From: Homarus americanus | Lineage: Eukaryota; Arthropoda; Malacostraca; Decapoda; Nephropidae | DNA length: 64,000 nucleotides | Direction of reading: 5' to 3' | Assembly: GCF_018991925.1 (NCBI RefSeq) | Contig: NW_024744357.1 | Location: 4,084,508-4,148,507 of the forward strand | In this document: one piece after another, positions 32,571 to 43,640 of the stretch | How positions within the stretch are numbered: the first letter of the stretch is position 1 | How the letters are laid out: the number at the start of each line of letters is the position of its first letter | Made by a program: the position numbers and the translations under genes | Notes under the pieces: generated by a model | The model's input: the letters and a program-made list of their open reading frames with translations, nothing else | The model's database searches: none | What the model was told of the DNA's origin: nothing

Positions 32571-34375
32571 CTACTACCATCAAACAGATGAAAAATAACA
32601 AAGCCTCAGGGCCTGATGGAATCCCAGCCGGTGTATAACGCAGGAGGACATCTGCTTACCAGCCGTCTCCACTCTCTCCTGGGGAATATATGGGAAAAGG
32701 GGGAAATCCCCCAAGCTCTTAAAGACGCCTCCATCGTCAATATTTATAAGAGCAGGAGAGACCAGTCAGACTGTGGCAACTACCGTGGGATCTCGCTGCT
32801 GTCCATAGCTGGCAGGATTATCGCCAGTCTTCCTAAACAGACTACTACCTGAGGCGGAAAACTTCCTCCAAGAATCTCAATGTGGCTTTAGACCAGCACG
32901 TGGCACCACTGATATGATCTCTGCTGCCCGCCAGATACAGGAAAAGTGCAGAGAACAGCGCTGTGACCTGTACATGGCCTTCATCGACCTAACCAAGGCC
33001 TTCGACTCGGTCAACAGGGAAGCCCTCTGGCGGACCCTCAGCCGTTTTGGCTGCCCCCCAAAATTCATCACCATCGTAAGGCAACTCCACGATGGCATGA
33101 ACGGCAGTTTCCTACACAACGGCACCCATTCTGACTTCTTCCCCATCCAAACGGGGGTAAAACAAGGATGTGTACTGTACCAACTCTCTTTTCTATTTTC
33201 TTGGCTGCCTTTCTTACTCGTGCCAGTGCCAATTTAGCCGGCGGGGTGGACATCCAGTACCGGATGAAGGATCTTTTCAACATAAGACGACTCCAGGCAG
33301 GAACAAAGGTGTCGGCAGCTTCCATTACTGAACTTCAGTATGCAGACGACCTCACCCTTGTCGCTCACACTGAAGGCGACCTACAGGAGATCCTGAACAC
33401 CTATGCAGATGCGTATACACACTTCGGCCTTATGGTGAATGCACGTAAGACTCAGATTCTCTTTCAGCCTGCCCCTGGCCCAGCCACACCTCCACCATCC
33501 ATCCAACTCAACGGTACTGCTTTCACTAATGTTGCCCACTTTCAGTATCTCGGCTCCGACCTGTCCACCGCCGCAGACATCGATGAAGAGATTCAACATC
33601 GGATCAGATGTGCGTCTCAAGCCTTTGGCAGACTCCATACCCATGTCTTCAGCTGTAGGGAGCTGAAATTATCTACAAAGTTACACGTATATCGAGCAGT
33701 GGTCCTCCCCACCCTGCTATATGGCATCGAGACATGAGTCACATACAGGAGGCACCTCAAGACACTTGGAAACTTTCACCAACGTAGTCTACGCTCCGTA
33801 CTCCGAGTTCGTTGGGAAGACAAGAGAACAAATGCCAGTATTCTCGCTGACACCAACTGAAGGAGCATTGAGTTTACCATTATCCATGAACAACTACGCT
33901 GGACTGGCCATGTTACCCACATGGACGACAGTAGACTGCCAAAGCAGCTACTGTACAGTCACCTAACGAATAGTAAATGTAACACTGGTGGGCAACTGAA
34001 AAGGTATAAGGATAGTCTTAAGACAAATCTAAAAAGTGCCAAATCGACCCCCTCACCTGGGAGACGATTACTCCACACCGTAACGCTTGAAGGAGCACCA
34101 CATGAAAAGGTGTTTCGAAATAGCACGACTGCAAACCGACGCAGACAAGTGCCCACGCCGTAAAGATGCTGCTGCCGCCCCTCCCGCATTAGATGTAGCC
34201 CTCCACATGTGCAACATCTGTGAATGACTCTGCCGGTCCCGTATCGGCCTCTTTAGTCACCTCAAAAGTCACCAATGAAGGTGACATCCCTAATAACTCA
34301 TATCATTGTATCATAGCTGGATGATCGTCATACTCGATTCCGAGTGACAGCAAAGTCGTAGTAGTAGTAGTGTGT
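32571..34375 (+). mobile_element. Non-LTR retrotransposon, RT domain to 3' tail (family A, fragment 2)
   Basis: This is the longest copy of family A. The RT begins MKNNKASGPDGIPA, then GNYRGISLLSIAGRIIA, FIDLTKAFDSVNREALWRTL, GVKQGCVL and the catalytic YADDLTLVAHTEGDLQEIL. The post-RT region follows (YRAVVLPTLLYGIET) and a zinc-finger-like end with RSRIGLFSHLKSH. Frame breaks near 32633 (two bases missing), 33180 and a TGA at 33736 show it is dead. The 3' end has GATTCCGAGTGACAGCAAAG followed by (GTA)n at 34358-34371. The endonuclease part is absent, and a hAT-like MITE occupies the 5' border. It probably belongs to the RTE/craniofacial-development-protein-2-like group, but the clade is not certain. 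Confidence 0.9.
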
Positions 34376-35352
34376 GTACACACACAAACTACTACTGTGT
34401 GTGTGCAAACAATTACAATACAATCAAACTTGAACAACAAGGGTTTACACTTTGTTATTAACGGCCCAAGCAACGTCTGGCCAGGCCCAATTTACTGTAC
34501 CTTATACCAACTGGGGCGTCTGTCCAGGGATCCCGGCCAATAAATAAATTAATTAATCTCAGGAAAATTTTTGAAAATCCCGGAATTTACCACATTTTAA
34601 TAATCCTTCTCTAAGCAACCCAAATTAGCACATATACTGCATCAATAAATAAATTAATAAAGTAAAATACGCATGATGCTAAATTACTAACAAGTTAAGA
34701 CTAGCAAGACATGGCGGGTCTTAAAGGTTGTTTGAAAAGTAAGAAAGATTAACAATTCCGTTTCATTATGAATCTTATGCATTCATATTTCCTAAGTTGA
34801 TTTAAAAGAATGAAAGATTATTACCGGTATATTTAGTGCATTAAAGGTATTTTTTTTGCCAGACCGTAAAAGCTGTCTCTTGTAATTCTGTCAAAGGTCT
34901 ATGCTATACTACTGTATATGAACATATTACTCAGTAAAATAAGTAGAATTTTACAGGCTGTATTAATTATTGTTCCCATTATCCTAAGACATGCTGTTAA
35001 ATTGAAACTCCACTCTGTATCTTTATTTTTCGTTCATATTTCCAGATTCCAGAGAAGAAAAAATCCGAATCTCAGGACAGAAGAAACTCTCCAACAACAC
35101 ACAATCATAACATTATGACCTGAGCAACAACCAACTGGGGGCAAGTGAATCAGACACCCGACATATGATAAACCAAACCTAACCACGAAAAGAAACACAA
35201 CTCATACTCACGTGTAGTGTTGGGGTCCGGTTCTCGAAACTGAAATCCTTAACATGAAGACTTATTGCCATTGCAGACTCCTTATTTTCTTATGTTTCTT
35301 ATGTTCTTATGTTCATTGGTGTAGGTACAGTAGCAGCAGTCGTAGCAGCAGC

Positions 35353-35383
<31 letters not shown>

Positions 35384-36080
35384 ACGAGTATATGTGAATA
35401 CTACTACACGACAGGAGAGAGAGAGAGAGAGCTATTCAGAGCCGCTGGAACTTGTGGCCGGCACGATAGCCTAGTCCACACTCACACCTGCCACCTCCTG
35501 CACTTCTTCCTCTCCTTGACTCACTCCTGGGTCTTCTTCACGTACAAACACACATTACTAGTTCCAGTTGTGTGTCTGTGTGTTATTATATCTGATACAG
35601 TTCCGATAATACGTATTACTCCACTTTGCGATTTCCTTTGTTAAAAAAAAAAGTTTATTTATTGGAATTTCTGAATTTAACGAATATGACTATAAATTAA
35701 TTATCGTATTACAGGTGTGTGTGTGTGTGTGTGGTTGTAAATGAGACTAAAACTTACAATTCACACACACACAATCACTTCTACATTATGTTGACCAAAA
35801 TCTTACCAAAGCTAGCGTAAGTGAATGGATGGAAATGTTACCCCCCCAAAAAAAAACCCAATCTATTTACCATACAAATGTAATCATCAATTTTACCAAC
35901 AGTGTAAAGATGAAGGAGGAGGTAAATACTGTATTATGTCTTCAAGAACACCTTAGTATATTTATTTTTTCTGGTACATGGAAATGAAGATAAACATGAA
36001 AGAATAAAACAGATGTCACAAACTCGTGGTGATAATAACAAGAGCTGGTGTCTGGTGTTAGGTAAGCGTGAGACATTAGG
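34376..36080. other. No supported gene
   Basis: AT-rich. It contains (AGTAGC)/(AGT) repeats at 35325-35385, a (GT)n run at 35714-35732, and TTCTTATGTTCTTATGTTC at about 35288-35310, which looks like a CR1-like LINE 3' tail. Nothing else is recognisable. Confidence 0.5.
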
Positions 36081-36504
36081 CTCTATTCACGTGACTATAG
36101 GGACGGTCATGGTCCAGTCAAATATTATTACATGCATGTTAATGGGAGCGTCCACACTTGCACTCACGGTCAAGTCAAGGTCCACACTCACGCTCAAGTG
36201 ATAATCCGTTGAAAGTTATTTTTACCTGAGCGGGACAGTGCCGTGAGCGCTCTTGCCCATGCCGGACCAGCGTGGATTGAACACATGCTCGCTCCAGTCT
36301 TGCTTCGGTCGGTTCTGAGTTTGATCGTGTTTTCTTTGGTTCGGGGTTATGAAACATATCCAATGAAGAGGAAATCATGCAAGTGAGATTATGGGAAAGG
36401 TAAGTTTATCTAAAGAAAACAATAATGACTTGCATTCAGTACATATTAAAAAAAAAGCCTTTACAAATCAGTATTACACAAACGATTTCGTCGCTTTTTT
36501 CAGA

Positions 36505-36634
36505 TGAATTGTTAATTGAATTAGTGAAAACCAAGGCGGAGTTGTATGACTTGAGTTCTCCACGATATAGTGATAACTTGGCTAAACGAAGAAGCTGGGA
36601 GGAAATAGGCAGTCAGCATTCCACTTCAACATAA
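36505..36634 (+). pseudogene. MADF (Myb/SANT-like) domain piece
   Basis: After an acceptor-like TCGCTTTTTTCAG the frame reads DELLIELVKTKAELYDLSSP and RYSDNLAKRRSWEEIGSQ, then diverges and stops. The helix, then a Leu-Tyr-Asp turn, then RSWEEIG is the core of a MADF DNA-binding domain. In the context of the flanking inverted repeats, it is the accessory Myb/SANT protein of a Harbinger-type transposon. Confidence 0.65.
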
Positions 36635-36688
36635 CCAGCACACTCAATAATATTTTTTCCCTGAAGAAATATTACAAAGTTTATTATG

Positions 36689-36897
36689 GAGTCAGATTAT
36701 GGGGTCAGAGGAACCCATCCCCACCAACCCCCATGGGACTGTCGCTATGGGTGGTAAGGTCACGGTTGCGATGGTGGCGTAAGCCGTCAGGTCAAATTAA
36801 CCAGTCAACAGGTAATGTGTCCGAGGTCACTGAGTCTAGTGCGGGGCCCTGCGGGGCCCCGGGCGGTCGCCCCCCCCCCCCCTAAAGGACGGGCCTG
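36689..36897. mobile_element. Left-truncated hAT MITE nested in the Harbinger remnant
   Basis: Shares GTCAGATTATGGGGTCAG, CCCATGGGACTGTCGCTATG, GGGGCCCCGGGCGGTCGCC and the end CCTAAAGGACGGGCCTG with the intact MITE at 25555-25805. It has one internal insertion near 36757-36806. Confidence 0.75.
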
Positions 36898-37053
36898 GGC
36901 TAGAGTGTATGTAATTCCCTTCACTCTTCCTATCTTGCAACATCGGATGAACCCAGAATCTCTTCCTTTTCCGATTTTGTTTATTTCTTTCTTCTTCCTC
37001 CTCGTCTAATGCAATTGCGATCATTGCCAACTCTGATGAAGAGAATTCGCACA
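36898..37053 (-). pseudogene. HARBI1-like transposase N-terminus
   Basis: The minus-strand frame has MCEFSSSELAMIAIALDEEE then RKRKRFWVHPMLQDRKSEGN. The acidic run followed by (K/R)R(F/W)WVHP is the hallmark start of HARBI1/PIF nucleases. Coding is lost where the hAT MITE begins. Confidence 0.65.
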
Positions 37054-37147
37054 TCTTCCCACGAGACGGCCCGTGACCGGAGCAGGATCGTCCCTTGACT
37101 GGACCGTGACCGTCCCTATAATGAATAGACGCTATATATGATCGGAG

Positions 37148-37443
37148 CACCTGAAGATTAGACACCCTATCATATTTTACCTGGAAGATTAAATAACCTA
37201 ACCTAACCTTAACCTCACTAAACTTAACGCTAACCTTTAACTTAACCTAAAATTATCCTCACTAAGCTTAACGCTAACTAACCTAACCTAACATTAGGCG
37301 AACCAAATTTAACTCTAACCAAACATAACATTAATCTAAACTAATTTAACAGTAATCAAAGCTAACCTAACCAAAGCTTACTTAACACTAACCTACCCCC
37401 CCCCCTCCCCTCAGGTAACTTTAGGGTGTTTATTCTTGTGGTA
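37148..37443. repeat. Foldback element with CCTAA core
   Basis: The left arm GACACCCTATCATATTTTAC plus CTGG faces the right arm CAGGTAACTTTAGGGTGTTT. The 200-bp interior is a degenerate (TAACC)n/(CTAAC)n tract. Confidence 0.55.
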
Positions 37444-38102
37444 TGAGCTTAAGCCGCTAATCTACAGATAATCCCAGTACAGTAAAGCTATACCGTCAAT
37501 CGATACCGTAACATGCTTGTGAGGGCCCCGACGACAACAACAACAACACTGCACTGTGGGGTGGTGGTGGGGGGGGGGGGGTGAACCACAACACGAGCTC
37601 TTAGGAACGTTACACTCATCCCCCCCCCTCCCCCCTTTCTTCCCTCCCTCCCTCCCCCACACCCCCACCCCTTCCTCCTTTCTTCCTCCTGTGGTTTTAC
37701 GGTTCTTTTGTCTTACCGCAATTAAAGGAAAGAATTTGCCATAAGAAACAAACAGTATATATCCGTTAACATCGCCCTGTAATCTCAACCCAGAACCGCA
37801 TATGCATCAGTAAGTCAACCTCGGCAGCCTCATAAAAAACAGTGTAAAATTATCTCGTTGACGTAAAAAAAAACTACTACGCATTTCGTATCTATGGCAA
37901 CTACCCTGGCTTCCCCGTCCCAGCTCGTCAGTCGACTCGAATTTCCAGCTTAGGTCAGGTAGTTACATAACCTGCTCTACTGGTGCTGCTGTCGTCACCA
38001 AGGGACTGTTAATACGACTCAAGTCTTTGTCTCGAGGGTCTATGGACAGGTAAAATCTTATCAGGAATATTACTGGTTTCTATTAAGACTGGGAGCTTAA
38101 AC
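37444..38102. other. No gene; C/T-rich and G-rich tracts
   Basis: Contains (CAA)n, a G12 run at about 37569 and a C/T-rich block at 37618-37690. The ORFs here are low complexity. Confidence 0.5.
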
Positions 38103-38336
38103 TAACCTAACCAAACTTAACCTTAACCTGGTCTTACTCTTAACCTGACCTAACCTAACCAAACCTTAACCTGGTCTTACTCTTAACCTAACCTAACCTT
38201 AACCTGGTCTTACTCTTAACATAACCTAACCTTAACCTGGTCTTACTCTTAACCTAACCTAACCTTAACCTGGTCTTACTCTTAACCTAACCTAACCTTA
38301 ACCTGGTCTTACTCTTAACCTAACCTAACCTTAAAT
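38103..38336. repeat. 33-bp telomere-like minisatellite
   Basis: The unit is AACCTAACCTAACCTTAACC plus TGGTCTTACTCTT, about six to seven times, with CCTAA (arthropod telomere) steps inside each unit. Confidence 0.9.
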
Positions 38337-38465
38337 GTTATAAAAGTGTGTATGTGTCGTTATCCAAGAGCCTGTCTGTGTTAATATCATAATTATCATT
38401 CTAATAAAGATAACTTAATGAAATAATATTGTTTGCCTCCCTGCAGCCTAACACACACACACACA

Positions 38466-38532
38466 CTGGCTGCAACTCTATTAATAAACCGTTTATTATT
38501 ATTATTATTGCATACACACACACACACACACA
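38466..38532 (+). mobile_element. Retroposon 3' end with (ATT)n tail, second copy
   Basis: CTGCAACTCTATTAATAAACCG then TTTATT and a short ATT tail, matching the junction at 3540-3560; (CA)n tracts flank it. Confidence 0.4.
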
Positions 38533-39233
38533 CTATCAAACACTAGTGTAATAAGCGCTCTCTTCATTATCCCTCACCATCAACAACACCATCTTCATGT
38601 TACTAATTAGTTAGCAATGTTACCTGGTATAGTCACCTTCACACACACGGGAAACATAATAAAGCTAAAAAAAATAAACTAGGGATGTATTTCTCTATAC
38701 TGATCTAATTGTTAAAGCTCGGTAGTCAGATATTAAGCATTTAAGACATAGGAAAAAACAAATGCACCCCCCCCCCCACGACCATAAGAAATGTCTAATG
38801 TCTACAATCATCTATGACAGCAACATGTCTCCCAATCCCAAACAGGAACTGGCTATACAGTATAAGAAACGTCCCAATCAAAATTAAACTCGAATTTCTC
38901 TAAACTACGGAGTGTTATGGAACGAACACCAAAATAACCCTCGAAAGAACAGAGGAAAGTTCTGCATCACTTGTTACACCTTGTATAAAGTTCTCCACTG
39001 GGAATAAAATACCTTGAATGACTCAATGAGTAAATAACAACAACAACAACAATACTGGTTATCTGGTTTTATAACTAATAAATTCATCTCTTAGACTAAG
39101 TGTACAGTGGAACGTCACCACCGACGATTTGATCAAGAATCCATCACGACCATTGAACCAGATGCTGCAGGACCTTTGGTGAGACTAACATGTCTAGCGT
39201 CACCTGCTTACCAACACAAAAGACATTGACAGT

Positions 39234-39390
39234 ACTATGAGGCATCATCTACAGCACTCTACTGAGATGAGACGTCACCTACCGCACTCTACTGAGATGA
39301 GACGTCCATCTACTGCACTCTACTGAAGTGAAGCGTCATCTACTTTACACTACTGAAGCGAGACGTCATCTACTTTTGTCTACTTCTGTG
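39234..39390. repeat. About 30-bp degenerate repeat, 5 units
   Basis: The unit is approximately CTACTGAGATGAGACGTCAT plus CTACTGCACT. Divergence rises toward the right side. Confidence 0.8.
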
Positions 39391-39430
39391 GCACCTCGCA
39401 AAAGGTCCTCCACGGTCCTCCTCGTCACCT

Positions 39431-39742
39431 ACCTCCAACTTGAGCACCTCGTTCTCGGGGCTCTTGTAGGTGGTGATGCACAGGTGGGCGGTCATCTCCC
39501 CTGGCAGCCGTAGCGTAATATACTTTTTGAACAATCTGAGTGGCACGCCGCAGGTCTCACACTCGCGGGACCAGGACGACACTCCCCCGGCCCTCTTGGT
39601 GACGTCGGCGGTTTCTATAGGACACCTTGTGGAGTCCCGCAACGTGGCCGAAACACTGAGCGGGTCGACTAGAGGGGACCTCAGGTAGGCGAGGTACAAC
39701 ACCGGCCAGGTCTCCGGACTTACCATCCTCCTCACCTACCAC
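39431..39742 (-). CDS. Exon-like ORF of an unrecognised host gene
   Basis: An unusually GC-rich minus-strand frame for this window, with third-position C/G preference. It includes VTKRAGGVSSWSRECETCGV, then LRLFKKYITLRLPGEMTAHL and TTYKSPENEVLKLE. It ends at a good donor (TTGGAG|GTAGGT, about 39431) in phase 0. The 5' side has two options. One is an ATG near 39723-39735, which overlaps a perfect GTAAGT donor and may instead close an upstream exon. The other is an acceptor CCGCTCAG near 39660. I do not recognise the protein; the CxxC pair and alternating beta-strand pattern suggest an Ig- or beta-sandwich-like domain, which is a guess. No partner exons were identified. Confidence 0.4.
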
Positions 39743-40897
39743 CGACAGTCTCGGTCTTCATTGTCCTCCTCTACTGGATTTCCTTAGCACATTTGTCTCT
39801 CTGTAGTTCCTTTTAAAAGTTACAACAGTCTCTTGGTAACCGTAGTTAACTGTCCTCTGTAGTAGAGACCGAGAGACGTATTAAACCGGAGCAAATTTTC
39901 GTGGTTGGTGAAAGGTGTGTGGTAACCTCGATCCCCAACCACACACAGGCAAGGCGTGTGTCTCTCTCTCACACAGTTACCATGTAGCTTATACCTCACA
40001 CTGAATAAATCGTAATAACTTCGGTCTGTGTCAACGATGTCCCGGTATCACTTTTCGAGTCACTAGATGCAGGAAGACTCTCTCGTGTGTCACAAGCTCC
40101 GCGACGACGCACTTCCTACACGGTGTTTATCTGTTGAGGGTGAAGGCGGGTGGTGAAAGCCGTATAACTGGAGTGCCCTTCATCACTACCATACATCACT
40201 CCAGTTTCCAGTGATCACGAGGTGTTACTGTTATACTTGCACCGCCGCTGTTGTTGTTGCTGGCTCGGTCCCAGAGAATACAATATGCTCACCCCTCTGG
40301 TCTGACTGACTTGAGGACTTCACCCTTTCCAGGTTATGTTCACACGATTCTCACTTTCCACGAGATTTTCTGAACGTGTTTTATTTTTATTTCCAGGTCA
40401 AAACAAAAACAATCTTCAAAGGGCAAACTGACGTAAGACCTTATCTTTCCAAAACTACAAATTGAAAAAAATTAAAATCTAATAAGAAACCCCAATACAA
40501 CCTTTCAGAAGACAGTAACCATACCCCAGTGAAGAGCTCCTAGTGAGAACACCGAAGAGGAATGACGAAGGCCAACATAATACCAAGACAGAACGATACA
40601 AGACAGGCCTCAGCGAACAATGGGGAGGGAAGGATCATATGACAACCAGTATAGAGTTTGAGTCACCATCATACCACCGGCCTCCAGGGAGAGTAACCAC
40701 CACCACCACCACCTTACTACCTACCTGTTACGTAAGTTATGTCTTGTATACCAGACAGTATGGCTCCTACTCCATCACCAGGGAGGAGTTACAACACAGT
40801 TCGCCTTTATGCACTCCTCTTTCGAAAATGTTGGCCATGTTTCTGTCTTTATGGTCAAAAATATCTTGTACACGTAGAATTATAACGTAAGACAAAA

Positions 40898-40976
40898 CAC
40901 CCCAGACAAAAGCCCCCTCGGACAAAACCCCCCTCGGACAAAAGCCCCCGAAGACAAAAGCCCCCTAGCACAAATA
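40898..40976. repeat. 18-19-bp repeat, 4-5 units
   Basis: The unit is GGACAAAAGCCCCCT with CGAAGA/CTCGGA variants. Confidence 0.8.
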
Positions 40977-41750
40977 ATAAGAATTTTTATATACAATTTA
41001 TTTTCTTTATTTTTAGTTTACAGTTTATGAACTAAACTAACCTAACCTAACCACATACATATTTTCCTGCCCATACCGCCTTAGCCTTGCTGTTTACATA
41101 ATCTATTACTACGTGCTTCAACTACTAAGATCTTTCAGTACGTCAATATAACTCAAAACACTTAACAGCCATAAAAAAAAAAATAAACACGGAATGAACG
41201 TCTTTCTCACCGCCTCCCACAACAATGAATCATTTCTTAGGAGCAACACTGAAAACTATGTAGTTGTCGAAGCCATACAAACACCAGCTTTAGGGTGAAA
41301 AAAGTTTAACATCTGACTCTGAGAATAAGTGACATGCTCTCTCTCTCTCTCTACTGCGACGGTGAACCAGAAAATGGAACTGAGAGGACATTGAGATTAT
41401 AGAAATTATATAAGATAGATAAATAAATAATGGTTAAGATAGATATATATGAAAGAGAGATAAGATAAAAATACAGACAGATATATAGCTAGAAGTATAT
41501 ATATTACATAGATAATGGTTATAGCTAGATATGCGATAGAGATAGGCAGGTAGACAGTACAAGGACAGATATTTATTCACTAAGTCTCCATACAGGTAAA
41601 TATGCAGGTAGATAACACAGCTACGCGACCAATGATAAAATAAAAATATATATACATCAATATAACCAACAGCTAGTAAGCCGAAGAAACTTGCACTACA
41701 CTACGCTTTGACGAATTGATACAGGTGAGTTTCATGACGATATGGAACCT
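40977..41750. other. No supported gene
   Basis: AT-rich sequence with GATA-type simple repeats (41400-41590) and a CT run at 41337-41352. No exon-like frame. Confidence 0.55.
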
Positions 41751-41751
41751 C

Positions 41752-41852
41752 CCGTTTATTTCACCTGATGATTAATAATGGGTGCAGGGTTTAAGTTAGG
41801 TTAGGTTGGCATTAGGGCGTTCAATCATCATGTGAAATAAAGTTGGGTTCTT
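41752..41852. repeat. Compact foldback element with CCTAA core
   Basis: TTTATTTCACCTGATGATTA faces TCAATCATCATGTGAAATAA across about 60 bases that include AGTTAGGTTAGGTTGG. This is the clearest member of the foldback family. Confidence 0.65.
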
Positions 41853-41929
41853 GATTTTCACGAGAATTAGAATGGCTTACGGTTTACCGCTGTTTGTATC
41901 ACTGTACTGCCTATAATTATGCATGTGCG

Positions 41930-42003
<74 letters not shown>

Positions 42004-42019
42004 TAATAATAATAATAAT
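41930..42019. repeat. (AAT)n microsatellite
   Basis: About 30 units with one TGA interruption. Confidence 0.95.
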
Positions 42020-42524
42020 CATGCATACAACTTTAACTTAAGTCCTCCCTGCAATCTGACCAAAGAGCCAAAGAAAATGGAATTGTGTTGCTGGGTAACT
42101 AAAGTATCAATATTTTGTCCCCATCATTGGTATGTAATAACTGATATTTTGATCTTTTGATATAAAATGCGCCTTGGGTTCAGCACGTACAGTATATACA
42201 CCATGGAGGCCATATTATACCTTAATGATATACACAGTACAGGTATATAAATAATGGTCGGTTAGATTCATTAGAGGTCTATCATTACATCTACGAGCTA
42301 ATTCATGTTATACTTTAAAGTTCGTTACAGCACAAATGGATGGCATATATTACATTTAACGGCGTAACTCAGTTCCAAGTTGCTATAGTTTAAGAATTAT
42401 ATTTACGGGGCATCATTCCTTTAAATTTGGTATTCCATTTAAGTTAAGTGCAACCACGTTTTAAAGGGGTAAAGAGGGAGACTCACCTCGAATTCACAGG
42501 GCTCCGACAACCCCTAGAACGTAT

Positions 42525-42903
42525 GCAGTAACGTCACCAACACAGAGTAGCAGTAACGTCACCAAACCATTGTCGTCACAACACAAACAGTAACGTAACA
42601 CAGAGTAGCAGTAACGTCACCAACACAGAGTAGCAGTAACGTCACCAACACAGAGTAGCAGTAACGTCACCAACACAGAGTAGCAGTAACGTCACCAACA
42701 CAGAGTAGCAGTAACGTCACCAACACAGAGTAGCAGTAACGTCACCAACACAGAGTAGCAGTAACGTCACCAACACAGAGTAGCAGTAACGTCACCAACA
42801 CAGAGTAGCAGTAACGTCACCAACACAGAGTAGCAGTAACGTCACCAACACAGAGTAGCAGTAACGTCACCAACACAGAGTAACAGTAACGTCACCAACA
42901 CCA
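42525..42903. repeat. 25-bp minisatellite, about 14 units
   Basis: The unit is CAGAGTAGCAGTAACGTCAC plus CAACA. The first two units are divergent and the central ten nearly perfect. Minus-strand ORFs across it are artefacts. Confidence 0.95.
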
Positions 42904-43204
42904 CCACAATAACAACTGTACAGAATGTAGATCTTCCCCTCTCCCTCCCACCCTCTCTCCTTTTCACCTCCCTTAAGTAAGCTAACGCGATGAACACCCT
43001 GAGGTGGCTGGACGGCACGTGGCACAACAAAGGCGGTCTTTGTTGGTGAGTTAAGACGAGGGTTTTTACTACGCTTCCCTTCCCTTATTGGGGCCACGTT
43101 GCTCCAGCCTGTTCACTGATATCTATGTATTGTATTTGAACTGAGTCATCACATATACTTACCGCTGACTTGACCAATTTAACTTACACTTACTGACACT
43201 ACAT

Positions 43205-43640
43205 AATGGATATAGAATCCCGAGAAAGAATTCAGATGAGAATAACAAGAATAATCCCGGGCATTAGGAACCTTGAGTACAGAGACAGGTTAAATAATCT
43301 TAATCTGCATTCCTTCGAGAGACGTAGAGTGAGGGGGCGATATGATTGAGGTGTATAAATGTAAGTCAGGCCAAAACAAAGGTGACATAACAAATTTACT
43401 CAAACTATCCAACCAGGAGCGAACTCATAACAATGGTTTTAAATTGGGCATATTTAGATTTAGGAGCGAGATACGTAAACATTGGTTTAGAAATAGAGTA
43501 GTGGATGAGTGGAACAAGTTACCAAACATCATCATTAACTCGAACACGCTGGATAGCTTCAAACTTAGGTTGGATGGGTATATGAGCGATAGGGGTTGGG
43601 TGTAGTTTCCTCCATTCTCATGTTCTTACGCGAAAATGGA
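43205..43640 (+). mobile_element. 3' end of a CR1/L2-like LINE
   Basis: The translation starts RIQMRITRIIPGIRNLEYRD, continues LNNLNLHSFERRRVRG, then shifts frame to MIEVYKCKSGQNKGDI and SEIRKHWFRNRVVDEWNKLP and NSNTLDSFKLRLDGYM, then stop. The R.T.IIPG.R...Y..RL..L.L.S.E.RR.RGD.IEVYK pattern with NRVVDEWN.LP is the conserved C-terminus of CR1-like polymerases. The 3' end is CCATTCTCATGTTCTTACG. It is 5'-truncated with one frameshift near 43340. Confidence 0.8.

Larger units (their letters stand above)
36081..37130. mobile_element. PIF/Harbinger-like element remnant
   Basis: The inverted ends TATAGGGACGGTCATGGTCC (36097 onward) and GGACCGTGACCGTCCCTATA (to 37120) match at all but one position, and similarity extends outward to TCTATTCA. 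Inside, a plus-strand MADF/Myb-SANT-like piece (36505-36634) and a minus-strand HARBI1-like N-terminus (about 37050-36900) converge. That is the two-gene layout of PIF/Harbinger elements. Most of the DDE nuclease is gone, and a hAT MITE (36689-36897) sits where it would continue. Element borders and the target duplication (TATA or TA) are uncertain. Confidence 0.65.

Noticed and set aside
38103..38336. True telomere or chromosome end
   Set aside because: The CCTAA steps are interrupted by a fixed unique segment in every unit, and ordinary sequence continues on both sides.
42525..42903. CRISPR-like or coding repeat at 42.5 kb
   Set aside because: A head-to-tail 25-bp minisatellite with no spacers.
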